DNA from: Lunatimonas sp.
GTDB lineage: Bacteria > Bacteroidota > Bacteroidia > Cytophagales > Cyclobacteriaceae
Assembly (NCBI RefSeq): GCF_020832325.1
Contig: NZ_JAFIEU010000038.1
Location: forward strand, 1 to 64,000
Reading direction: 5' to 3'
Length of the DNA: 64,000 nucleotides
A program made the position numbers and the translations under genes. The notes beneath the pieces were generated by a model, which saw nothing but the letters and a program-made list of their open reading frames with translations, did not search any database and was not told where the DNA came from. Each line of letters starts with the position of its first letter. Position 1 is the first letter of the stretch. Positions 53,353 to 62,566 of this stretch are shown piece by piece.

Positions 53353-56300
53353 ATGAAAAGTCCAAATTTAAATCATTTTCCTATGAAGAAATCTGTACAC
53401 TTTCCAAAGATTTGGGAAAAATGCATCTTGCTGATGTGCTGCGTATTGCTGGCCGAAGTGGCCTATGCGCAGTCTGGCAGTGTGGTACGTGGCACCGTCA
53501 CCGACAGTGGTGGTGAGTCCATCCCGGGCGTGAATGTATTGGTTAAAGGAACTTCGGTTGGCACCATTACAGATATTGATGGCGGTTATTCGATCAATGT
53601 GCCACAGAATTCCAGCACCTTGGTGTTTTCCTTTATTGGATATCGGACTGTAGAGGAGGCTCTCGGCGGTCGAAGTCAAATAAATGTTCGCTTAGAATCG
53701 GCACTTTCGGACATGGAGGAAGTCGTGGTGATCGGATTTGGCGAACAGTCCCGGGAGGTATTGACGACGGCAATCACAAAAGTAGATGCCAAAGCCCTCG
53801 AGTCGATTCCCTATCCCAATGCTGCATCGGCTTTGCAAGGAACGGTGTCCGGTGTGCGGGTTCAAAGTACTTCTGGACAGCCGGGTGCAGCGCCACGTGT
53901 GATTGTGCGAGGTGGTACATCGATCAATAATCCAAATGGAGCAGCACCGCTTTATATTATTGACGGAGTAATACGCCCGGACATGAATGATCTGTCTGCG
54001 GATGATATAGAGAACATGCAGGTGCTAAAAGATGCTGCCGCGACATCCATCTATGGAGCGAGGGCATCAAACGGGGTAGTGATTATCACCACGAAATCCG
54101 GAAAGGCGGGGCAGACCCGGGTAACTTATCGGTACGACCTAACATTCTCCGAACCGGGGAAGCTCTACGAAATGGCCAATGCCCGGCAATACCTGACCGC
54201 CTATCGATTAGGCCATATCCGTCCAGAAAAATTTCCGGATGAGACCGTTCGGCTTACCCTTCCCAATGGCTTTGGTACCGGAAATGACCTGACAAACAAT
54301 ACAGCCTTTACCACTCAGTACCTGACCCCTGAGAACGAACACAAATTGAATGAGGGATGGGAAAGTATGCCCGATCCAGTGGATCCTTCCCGAACCCTGA
54401 TTTTTCAGGATAACGACATTCAGTCCTTGATTTATCAGACCGGAGTGTCTCAGAATCACCATGTCAGTGTGCAAGGAGGAACTGATAAGGCCACGTTCAA
54501 TGCAGGCCTAGGGTACCTAAGCAATGAAGGAACGGTCATTACCACCCAATACGACCGATTGACCTTTAATCTAAATGGAGATATTCAAGTAAAGGACAAC
54601 CTTAGTATCTACGGCAGGGTCTTATATACCTATAACACCACGAATACTACGGGGCAGTCAACAGCAGTAACCTTCTACCGGTCGGCAGGTCTCGCGCCAA
54701 CTACTAAGATTTATTTTGAAGATGGGACACTTGCCCCTGGCACTGCGGCAAACATTGGCAATCCGTTGTATTTTCTAAATAACAGGGTGGCTGAAAGCAC
54801 CGGTGAAAAATCCACCTATACCGTTGGGGCAAAATGGGATATCCTGCCAGGTTTATCCTTTGATCCCCAAATCTCGATGTATAATATCAATAACAACTCC
54901 TATAGTTTCCAGCCGGGATTTCTTAACGGACCTTTGAATTTCGTCGATACCAGAGTGGCCAATGCGTCGACCTATCAATGGAGGCAGCGTCAAGCTGACT
55001 TGGTGCTATCTTATGGCAAGACCTTTGGTCAGTCCCATAACTTGGATGCCAAGTTGGGCTTTGCTTATTTCGACCGCAATATCAATTCGATGAGTGCCTC
55101 TGGAAGGGGTGCCTCTACGGATTTAATTCCCACGCTCAATGCGTCCAGCGAACCCACCTCAGTAAATAGCTCGATTACCGATCAGGTTATCTTGGGCTAT
55201 TTTGGACGGGTAAATTATGATTTCGACCAGAAGTACCTGTTTTCGCTTAACATGCGATACGACGGGGCATCCAATTTAGGAGCTGCCAATAAGTGGGGGT
55301 TCTTTCCCGGCATCTCCGCTGGTTGGAATCTACACCGGGAGGAGTTTTGGCAGAATGCTATACCTGACAATTTGTTGAGGATGAAGTTGAGGGTAAGTTA
55401 CGGGGAAAATGGAAACATAGGGGGATTGGGGGATTTTGCGGCACAGGGTGCCTATGGCGTTGGGGCGCGGTATGCCGGCCTTCCAGCCATTCAAAACACC
55501 ATCATCCCCAACCCCGATTTGCAGTGGGAGCAATCCCGCACGGTCAATGTAGGTACGGACTTTAGCATCTTTGACAATAGGCTAAGTTTTATTGTGGATG
55601 TATACCGTAGAGTAACCGACAACCTTATCACCAGCTTACCGCTGCCCCAATCTACGGGATTTGCCAGTGTTCAGACTAATTTGGGGAGTTTGGAAAATAC
55701 CGGGTTTGAAATGGAACTATCGGCTCAGGTACTGCCCAGAAATTCCCGTGTTCAATGGTCCCTTGGTTTCAATGCTTCCAAAGTGAAGAATAAAATTCTT
55801 CGTCTGCCACCAAATGGGGTTGAGCGTAACCGAGTGGGTGGAGTCTTGGTATGGGATCCGGGAGCACAGGATTACGTATGGAAGGGTGGATTGCAGGAAG
55901 GCGGAAGGTTGGGAGAAATGTACAGCAGACAGCAAATAGGGATATATCCTACCGATGAAGCTGCTGCAAATGCGCCCACCGATATGTGGATTGTGTCATC
56001 CGATAGAACCAAATATGGAGGAGATACCGAGTGGCTGGATCTAGACGGAAATGGAATCATCGATAGCCGGGATCAGACCTATATGGGACAGCAGTTTCCC
56101 GTGTGGACCGGGGGGATTTCCAATAATATCTCCTATAAGAATTTCAACCTATACGTACGTATGGACTATACAACTGGACATTCCATCTTTAATTGGGCTA
56201 GGATGTTTTTGGATATGAATGGCTTTGGAGACAATAACATGACCGTAGACAAGTATGAAAACTCATGGAAGGAACAGGGAGATATAGCCGAATATTCGCG

Positions 56301-56601
56301 GTTTTACTGGGGTGGAGAGCGCGTGCAGCGAAATAATTTTAACGGGACCACCACCTCTGGTAATTCGGTGTTTTTTGAGTCTGGAGACTTCCTCTGTGTG
56401 AGAGAGCTAACTCTGAGCTATTCCGTGCCACCGGCAATCGTGAGCAAACTTCGATTGAATGCGATCAGGCTGAACTTCACCGGAAACAATTTACACTATT
56501 TCACAGCCTATAAGGGTTTAAACCCGGAAGAAGGTGGTCAGGATGACGGGAGATACGCCATGCCTAGAAACTACAACTTTGGTGTTAATGTGACATTCTA
56601 A
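53353..56601 (+). CDS. SusC/RagA-family TonB-linked outer membrane protein
   Basis: A 1082-aa glycan importer of the outer membrane. Order: signal peptide ending near AYAQ, carboxypeptidase-regulatory-like domain (GTVTDSGGESIPGVNVLVKGTSVG), TonB-box region (EEVVVIGFGEQ), plug (IVRGGTSINNPNGAAPLYIIDG and DDIENMQVLKDAAATSIYGARASNGVVIITT) and a C-terminal barrel ending NFGVNVTF. It lacks an N-terminal sigma-interaction (STN) domain, so it is not a classic sigma-transducing receptor. The internal ATG at 53383 is a good alternative start. The SusD partner begins 19 bp downstream. Confidence 0.96.
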   Translation: MKSPNLNHFPMKKSVHFPKIWEKCILLMCCVLLAEVAYAQSGSVVRGTVTDSGGESIPGVNVLVKGTSVGTITDIDGGYSINVPQNSSTLVFSFIGYRTVEEALGGRSQINVRLESALSDMEEVVVIGFGEQSREVLTTAITKVDAKALESIPYPNAASALQGTVSGVRVQSTSGQPGAAPRVIVRGGTSINNPNGAAPLYIIDGVIRPDMNDLSADDIENMQVLKDAAATSIYGARASNGVVIITTKSGKAGQTRVTYRYDLTFSEPGKLYEMANARQYLTAYRLGHIRPEKFPDETVRLTLPNGFGTGNDLTNNTAFTTQYLTPENEHKLNEGWESMPDPVDPSRTLIFQDNDIQSLIYQTGVSQNHHVSVQGGTDKATFNAGLGYLSNEGTVITTQYDRLTFNLNGDIQVKDNLSIYGRVLYTYNTTNTTGQSTAVTFYRSAGLAPTTKIYFEDGTLAPGTAANIGNPLYFLNNRVAESTGEKSTYTVGAKWDILPGLSFDPQISMYNINNNSYSFQPGFLNGPLNFVDTRVANASTYQWRQRQADLVLSYGKTFGQSHNLDAKLGFAYFDRNINSMSASGRGASTDLIPTLNASSEPTSVNSSITDQVILGYFGRVNYDFDQKYLFSLNMRYDGASNLGAANKWGFFPGISAGWNLHREEFWQNAIPDNLLRMKLRVSYGENGNIGGLGDFAAQGAYGVGARYAGLPAIQNTIIPNPDLQWEQSRTVNVGTDFSIFDNRLSFIVDVYRRVTDNLITSLPLPQSTGFASVQTNLGSLENTGFEMELSAQVLPRNSRVQWSLGFNASKVKNKILRLPPNGVERNRVGGVLVWDPGAQDYVWKGGLQEGGRLGEMYSRQQIGIYPTDEAAANAPTDMWIVSSDRTKYGGDTEWLDLDGNGIIDSRDQTYMGQQFPVWTGGISNNISYKNFNLYVRMDYTTGHSIFNWARMFLDMNGFGDNNMTVDKYENSWKEQGDIAEYSRFYWGGERVQRNNFNGTTTSGNSVFFESGDFLCVRELTLSYSVPPAIVSKLRLNAIRLNFTGNNLHYFTAYKGLNPEEGGQDDGRYAMPRNYNFGVNVTF

Positions 56602-56620
56602 TTTCTAACGAAACGAAGCC

Positions 56621-58096
56621 ATGAAGAATATAAAAATACTAGCCGTTTCAACCATGCTATTGGTGGCAGGCTCATGCACTGAAACATTGAATGTGGAGCC
56701 TACCAGTGTGATTACGACCAATAATTTTTGGAGAACAGAAAACGATGCCAATGGAGCCCTGATGGGGATGTATGTGGAGCTACGGAATTTATCCCAAGGG
56801 TTGCATCAGCTTGGAGAGCACCGAAGTGAGGTGATGGCCCCCGGGCTGTTTGGCGAAGGGGTTTTTATCCTACATCGCAACGAAATGAATGCAGATACGC
56901 CCGGACACCCGGACTGGAGTGGGTTTTACCGAGCCATTAATACGGCTAACCTCATCCTTAAGAATGTGCCCAATATCGTTTTTGCCTCTGAGGCCAGAAA
57001 GAATAGCGTACTAGCCCAAGCCTATGCGATGAGAGCCTATTTGTATTTCACCATGACAAAAACTTGGGGGGATTTGATCATCCGTACGGAACCTACCGAG
57101 GGATTTGGTGCAGACGTAACCTTGCGGGAGCGTGAGGCACAAGAGCTGGTGTTTGCGTTGATAAAGCAGGACTTAGAGCAGGCATTGCAATTATTCCCTG
57201 ATAATTCTTTTTCCAATGGAAGGGCCGTTTGGTCCAAAGCCGCTACCAATGCCTTGAAGGGGGATGTTTATTTATGGACCGCAAAACGTGGTGGTGGGGG
57301 AACGCCCGATCTGAATACGGCATTGGCGGCTCTTAATGACGTAGACCAAGCGGATGTAGGCTTATTGGGAGATTTTTCCGACGTGTTTGCCTTTGAAAAC
57401 AAGGGAAACCGAGAAATCTTGATGTCGATTAGGCACCAAGACCTTGAGCCGGGGAATTACCTGTGGTTTATGTGGATCATCGGTGCGGCAGCTCCTAGTA
57501 ACGTAGACCAAGCAACTAGGGATAGAATATTTCCTATTGGCGGAGGCCAAGGCTTGATGGTGATGCACGAGCGGGTAAGGAATCAGTTTACAGATGATGA
57601 CACCCGCAAGGATGCGACTTACTTTGATATCGAAACGATAGAAGCAGATGGAGGCAGAAGATACCTGACCAACATACAACAGAAATTCCAAGGGACCATT
57701 ATTGGTGGAAACAGGGTGTTTCTCAGTGACCCTATCTTATACCGATACGCAGATGTGCTTTTGATGCGGGCAGAGGCTAAAAATGCGCTTGGGCAAGATC
57801 CCTCTCAGGAGATGAATCTAGTCCGGCAACGCGCTTACCAAGAAAACTTCGAATCCCATGTATTTACAGCAGGTAGCCAGGAAGAAAACGATGATGCGAT
57901 ACTGAAGGAAAGACTATTGGAGTTAGTTCTGGAAGGAAAACGCTGGTGGGACCTGGTTAGATTCGACAAGGCCTTTGACCTGGTGCCTGCTCTAGCAAAC
58001 AGGGTAGGGCAAAATCACCTGCTGCTCTTTCCGATAGCCAATACGGTTCTCAGCCAAGAGCCATTGGTGGTCCAAAACCCTGGATACAATCCGTAG
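56621..58096 (+). CDS. SusD/RagB-family nutrient-binding lipoprotein
   Basis: A 491-aa surface lipoprotein (lipobox VAGSC) that forms the lid on the SusC barrel. The N-terminal LNVEPTSVITTNNFW and the TPR-like helices (AYAMRAYLYFTMTKTWGDLIIRTEP) are typical. The C-terminal VLEGKRWWDLVRF motif is intact. The sugar it binds is unknown, but the genes that follow suggest sialic-acid-like or related glycans. Confidence 0.95.
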   Translation: MKNIKILAVSTMLLVAGSCTETLNVEPTSVITTNNFWRTENDANGALMGMYVELRNLSQGLHQLGEHRSEVMAPGLFGEGVFILHRNEMNADTPGHPDWSGFYRAINTANLILKNVPNIVFASEARKNSVLAQAYAMRAYLYFTMTKTWGDLIIRTEPTEGFGADVTLREREAQELVFALIKQDLEQALQLFPDNSFSNGRAVWSKAATNALKGDVYLWTAKRGGGGTPDLNTALAALNDVDQADVGLLGDFSDVFAFENKGNREILMSIRHQDLEPGNYLWFMWIIGAAAPSNVDQATRDRIFPIGGGQGLMVMHERVRNQFTDDDTRKDATYFDIETIEADGGRRYLTNIQQKFQGTIIGGNRVFLSDPILYRYADVLLMRAEAKNALGQDPSQEMNLVRQRAYQENFESHVFTAGSQEENDDAILKERLLELVLEGKRWWDLVRFDKAFDLVPALANRVGQNHLLLFPIANTVLSQEPLVVQNPGYNP

Positions 58097-58120
58097 TATG
58101 ACGAAGAATCAACTTAAGCG

Positions 58121-59302
58121 ATGATGAAAAATACAATGTTTGCAATTGCAGGGGCAGTTGGTACGATGCTTTCGATGCAGTCAGCATTCGCAGCCACCCA
58201 TACCCTGGATTCGGTGGCTTTTGAAAAAGTGCGCCTTGAATTGCCCTCAAAACGGGTGCAGGTGTTGGAACGGTTTATATCTGTGGACAATGTGTGCGCA
58301 TGGCCTAACCTAACCGTAATGCCCGATGGAAGCTACATGGCTACCATCTTCAACCATCCCAGCCATGCCCGGATGGAAGGACAAGTCGCCTGCTATGCTT
58401 CTTCCGATAATGGAAGGTTTTGGGAATTGAGGGGAAAGCCCACTCCAAACGATCCGCAGACCAACCGCATGAACGTAGCCGCAGGAACAAATGCCTTAGG
58501 GAATATGGTGGTAGTTGCCTCAGGGTGGTCATTGACACCTTCCGCTTCGCAGTCCGGTCAGATGGATCTGGTTGCGGTACTCCGCCCATGGGTGTCGATT
58601 TCCAAAGATGGTGGCGAGACTTGGGATATCAATAAAACGGGATTCCCTATGGCACAGGAAGGGATGACTGAGTTTATACCTTTCGGCGATGTACTTTCAG
58701 GTGGTGATGGTTCGCTTAGGGTGCTGGCTTATGCCCAGTCTTTGGACAAGACCGTCAATAAGGTCTCTATGTTTAAAAGCACGGACAACGGAAAATCTTG
58801 GCAATGGTTGTCATTTATCAGTGATGCTTCCGGCCCTACGGCGTTTGCCGGTGGGCATAATGAAACGGCGTTTTACCATACAGGAAATGGTCATTGGATC
58901 GCCGCTGCCCGCAGGTGGAGATCCGGTCAGGCCATGGACCTGTTCGAAAGCAATGACGACGGCAAAAGCTGGGAAATGATCGGCAACCTGACCGACGACA
59001 ATCAGCATCCCGGGCATATGACCGCATTAACGGATGGCAGACTTCTCCTAACCTATGGCAACCGAAAGGTAGGTGAAAAGGGAGTGGCTGTAAAAACCAG
59101 CGTAGATAAAGGAAAAACGTGGAGTGACGAGATGATCGTGATCGATGACTTGGATTTTGGTCAGGACTGTGGCTATCCGGCAAGTGTTCAGTTGGCGGAC
59201 GGAAGTATCATGACACTCTACTATTCCAGAGGTATTCAAACTCATCAGCGATACCATATGGGGACGGTGATCTGGAAACTTCCACTGGGGCAAATTACAT
59301 GA
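58121..59302 (+). CDS. Sialidase-like (exo-alpha-sialidase family) protein
   Basis: A 393-aa secreted protein (signal peptide ending near AFAA) with at least four Asp-box motifs: SKDGGETWD, STDNGKSWQ, SNDDGKSWE and SVDKGKTWS. This is the six-bladed sialidase fold. The order and number of catalytic Arg, Tyr and Glu were not verified. It overlaps the aldolase gene by 4 bp (ATGA), so the two are translated together. Confidence 0.8.
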   Translation: MMKNTMFAIAGAVGTMLSMQSAFAATHTLDSVAFEKVRLELPSKRVQVLERFISVDNVCAWPNLTVMPDGSYMATIFNHPSHARMEGQVACYASSDNGRFWELRGKPTPNDPQTNRMNVAAGTNALGNMVVVASGWSLTPSASQSGQMDLVAVLRPWVSISKDGGETWDINKTGFPMAQEGMTEFIPFGDVLSGGDGSLRVLAYAQSLDKTVNKVSMFKSTDNGKSWQWLSFISDASGPTAFAGGHNETAFYHTGNGHWIAAARRWRSGQAMDLFESNDDGKSWEMIGNLTDDNQHPGHMTALTDGRLLLTYGNRKVGEKGVAVKTSVDKGKTWSDEMIVIDDLDFGQDCGYPASVQLADGSIMTLYYSRGIQTHQRYHMGTVIWKLPLGQIT

Positions 59303-60237
59303 GGCCACTGCTTGCAGATCAAATTCGGGGCATTTGGGCAACGCTTTTACTTCCCATATCGGCAAACGAAGATATAGACTATTTGCGGTTTCAAGATCAA
59401 CTGACCCATTTGGCCCATTCGGGTATAGATGGAGTCTATACCAATGGTACGGCCGGTGAGTTCTATAATCAGACGGAAAGTGAGTTTGATCATATCAGTG
59501 CGCTCACTGCTGAAATCTGCGAGCGTCATTCCCTGCCCTTTCAGTTGGGATGCAGCCATATGAGCCCGGTTATTTCCTTAGAGCGACTCCAAAGGGTAGT
59601 TTCATTGAAGCCCTCGGCTATTCAGGTAATACTGCCCGACTGGATGTGGCTGACATTTGCAGAGATGTGCAGTTATTTGGAGAAAATGGCCGCTTCGGCC
59701 GCCCCTATTGGATTGGTGCTGTACAATCCACCCCATGCCAAACAGGTACTCAGTCCCAAGCAATGGCAGGAGCTCCTTGCATCCGGGATACCGTTGGTCG
59801 GCTGCAAGGTGGCTGGGGGCGACGCCCTATGGTATGAGGAGATGCAACCGGTGCTGGAACGAATGTCGGTATTTGTACCGGGGCATCGTTTGGCTACCGG
59901 AATGTCCCGTGGAGCACATGGTTCCTATTCCAATGTTGCGTGCCTGAATCCCCGTGCTGCGGCAGACTGGTATCAATTGATGCTTAGAGATATTCAGAGG
60001 GCTCTGACTATAGAAAAGAGGGTGCTGGGTTTTTTTGAGGAGGCGATATTGCCATTTATCACTATTCACGGGTATTCTAACACAGCGGTGGATAAATTAC
60101 TGGCTGCGGCGGGAGGCTGGACTGCCATTGGTACACGGGTGCGCTGGCCTTACCACAGTATTCCCGAAAATGCAGTGACCAGCGTTCGGGATCTTGCGGC
60201 AAAATGGATTCCTGAATTTATTACAAAGGACAATTAA
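59299..60237 (+). CDS. N-acetylneuraminate lyase/DHDPS-family aldolase
   Basis: A 312-aa class I aldolase. Motifs: TNGTAGEF (residues 48-55, the substrate carboxylate loop), LYNPPH (Tyr142, proton relay) and GCKVAGGD with Schiff-base Lys170. Family members split sialic acid, 2-keto-3-deoxy sugars or make dihydrodipicolinate. Coupling to a sialidase-like gene favours N-acetylneuraminate lyase or a related 2-oxo-acid aldolase. No signal peptide, so it is cytoplasmic. Confidence 0.82.
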   Translation: MRPLLADQIRGIWATLLLPISANEDIDYLRFQDQLTHLAHSGIDGVYTNGTAGEFYNQTESEFDHISALTAEICERHSLPFQLGCSHMSPVISLERLQRVVSLKPSAIQVILPDWMWLTFAEMCSYLEKMAASAAPIGLVLYNPPHAKQVLSPKQWQELLASGIPLVGCKVAGGDALWYEEMQPVLERMSVFVPGHRLATGMSRGAHGSYSNVACLNPRAAADWYQLMLRDIQRALTIEKRVLGFFEEAILPFITIHGYSNTAVDKLLAAAGGWTAIGTRVRWPYHSIPENAVTSVRDLAAKWIPEFITKDN

Positions 60238-60245
60238 TCTAAGAG

Positions 60246-61271
60246 ATGATGTATTTGAAAACGAAATGGTCAATGGTTCTTTTGGTGTTGATGGCTGGTT
60301 TAGTCGAATCGGCCTGGAGCCAAGAGAGGGAAACAGAAATCCGTACCGTGTGGGATAAGGCTTCCCACAATGCTTTCCCGGATTTGATCCGCTTTAAAAA
60401 CCATTTTTATGCGGCTATCCGTGAGGGAAATAACCACATGCCCGATAAGAGTGGCCAAGTAAGGCTGTTACGGTCAAAGGACGGTGAAAATTGGGAAGAC
60501 GTAGGCCTGCTGGAGTTGGCGGATTTTGATGTGCGGGAAGCTAGGCTTTCGGTAACACCGGAAGGAAGGATAATGGTTTTAACCGCGGTAGGCGTTTACG
60601 ACAAGGGATACCAAGAGTTGTTTCCAATGGTTTCCTTCTCGGATAAATCGGGATTGAATTTTTCCAATTTGACGCGAACTACCATGGATATATCTCCCTC
60701 CTTGGATTGGATCTGGAGTTTGACCTGGCATAAAAAAGTAGGCTATGGAGTTATCTATCAAATCAAAGAGGGAGGCTGGGAAACCCACTTGTTGAAAACG
60801 GTGGATGGCAAGCACTTTGAATGGGTGTCACAAATCGATACCGGTGGAAACCCCAACGAAGCCACCATACGCTTCGATAAAAAAGGGAAGATGTACGTGT
60901 TGGTACGGCGTGAAGCCGACGACCAGATGGGCATGATTGCCTCCGCAGACTTTCCCTATAAAGACTGGGAGTTCAGCCGGTTGAGCATTCGGCTAGGCGG
61001 TCCGAACTTTCTGTTTTTGAACAAAGACCAATTGGTGATAGGATCTAGGTATCATCAGCCAGGAGGTCCAAAAACGGCTATTTTCACCTCGGATTTGGAT
61101 AGCAATTTTCAGTCAACCATCGTTTTACCCAGTGGAGGAGATACCAGCTACCCAGGAATGATTTTTCACAAAAATCACCTTTGGGTGATGTATTATTCGT
61201 CACACGAAGAAAAGTCCAAAATCTACCTCACTCAGATCCCCATTAACCAACTAAAACCCTCAAACCAATGA
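60246..61271 (+). CDS. Sialidase-like beta-propeller protein
   Basis: A 341-aa secreted protein (signal peptide ending near AWSQ) with repeated propeller-type strands (LLRSKDGENWED, LLKTVDGKHFEW) that resemble Asp boxes in part. It is shorter and more divergent than the sialidase at 58121. Catalytic activity is unproven. The next gene overlaps it by 4 bp (ATGA). Confidence 0.65.
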   Translation: MMYLKTKWSMVLLVLMAGLVESAWSQERETEIRTVWDKASHNAFPDLIRFKNHFYAAIREGNNHMPDKSGQVRLLRSKDGENWEDVGLLELADFDVREARLSVTPEGRIMVLTAVGVYDKGYQELFPMVSFSDKSGLNFSNLTRTTMDISPSLDWIWSLTWHKKVGYGVIYQIKEGGWETHLLKTVDGKHFEWVSQIDTGGNPNEATIRFDKKGKMYVLVRREADDQMGMIASADFPYKDWEFSRLSIRLGGPNFLFLNKDQLVIGSRYHQPGGPKTAIFTSDLDSNFQSTIVLPSGGDTSYPGMIFHKNHLWVMYYSSHEEKSKIYLTQIPINQLKPSNQ

Positions 61272-62461
61272 GATTATTGTTCAAAATTAGTTCTGTATGC
61301 TTCTTGTCCTTTTTGGTCTTCTCACTAGCGAAAGGAGCGGCCCTTGTATATCCTCCCGACAGCACGCTTCAGGTAGCTGAAAAGGTAAAAGACATCGTCA
61401 TTTATCACGACGACCGGTATTACGCCGCCTTTCCTTCCATCGTTCGCAAGCCCGACGGGGAGTTTTTGCTATCCTTTAGGCGTTCGCCCGACAGGCGGAA
61501 TTTCGGCTCCAAAGGCTATAGCCACACCGATCCAAACAGCTACTTAGTGCAAATGACTTCAAGGGATGGGATCAATTGGTCCGGAGAGCCCGAGCTGCTG
61601 TATGCCCATGATTTTGGAGGATCCCAAGACCCCTGTCTGCTACAGTTGTCCGACGGTACCCTGCTTTGTACTAGCTATGGATGGACACAGATCAGTGAAG
61701 CCGACCGCAAAAATCTCCGTACACCCAACTTCGTGACGGGTGGTGGATACGTGTTTCTTGGTGGCTATGTGGTGCGGTCTTCCGATGGAGGTAAGTCTTG
61801 GAAAGGACCTTATTATCCGCCCCACATTCAGCCAGAAATCAACTTCACCCCGACTGGAGATCCGGTTCCCGCATATAACCGAGGAGCCTTGTATGAAGGA
61901 AAAGATGGCAGGGTCTTTTGGGTAGTTGCTTCCCATGATCAGCTGTCGCCCAGTAAAACTTCCAATCATTTATTGATTTCGAATGACAAGGGTCTTACCT
62001 GGCAGTATTCCGCTCCGGTGGCAGTGGATCCTGAGGTGGTGTTTAACGAAGCATCTGTCTACGAAACACCCAAGGGGGATGTGGTGGCCTTTATCCGCAC
62101 CGGAAAATACGACGACCAAGCCGTGATTGCCCGATCCACCGATGGAGGCAAGAGCTTTGGCCCTTGGAAATCCATGGGATTTAAGGGCCATCCCTTGCAG
62201 GCACTGCGCCTGCCCGACAATCGGGTGCTGCTCGTGTATGGATACAGACATCAGCCCTACGGGATCAGGGCCAGGATTTTGAATGCCGAATGTACGGATT
62301 TCGAAACCGCTCCGGAGATCATCCTGCGTGAGGATGGAGGCAGCACCGATATAGGCTATCCTTGGGCAGTGGTATTGGACGAAAAGCATGCCTTGGTGAC
62401 GTATTATTTTAACAAGGAGAATCAGACCAGACACATCGCCGGCAGTATTATCAGATTCTGA
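61268..62461 (+). CDS. Sialidase-like protein
   Basis: A 397-aa secreted protein (signal peptide near residue 22) with Asp-box motifs SSDGGKSWKG, SNDKGLTWQ and STDGGKSFG. The segment RGALYEGKDGRVFW and the repeated LPDNRVLLVYGYR suit a sialidase-type propeller. Different substrate linkages for the three propellers of the operon are plausible but not shown. Confidence 0.75.
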   Translation: MRLLFKISSVCFLSFLVFSLAKGAALVYPPDSTLQVAEKVKDIVIYHDDRYYAAFPSIVRKPDGEFLLSFRRSPDRRNFGSKGYSHTDPNSYLVQMTSRDGINWSGEPELLYAHDFGGSQDPCLLQLSDGTLLCTSYGWTQISEADRKNLRTPNFVTGGGYVFLGGYVVRSSDGGKSWKGPYYPPHIQPEINFTPTGDPVPAYNRGALYEGKDGRVFWVVASHDQLSPSKTSNHLLISNDKGLTWQYSAPVAVDPEVVFNEASVYETPKGDVVAFIRTGKYDDQAVIARSTDGGKSFGPWKSMGFKGHPLQALRLPDNRVLLVYGYRHQPYGIRARILNAECTDFETAPEIILREDGGSTDIGYPWAVVLDEKHALVTYYFNKENQTRHIAGSIIRF

Positions 62462-62566
62462 ATGCAGTCAGCTTAGCGACATCAGCCCCGCGGGAATTGC
62501 TAATGGTGCTTTTTCCGTGGGGTTTAGTTGTATATTTAGGGATCAACCTTTCTTACCCTATCGATT

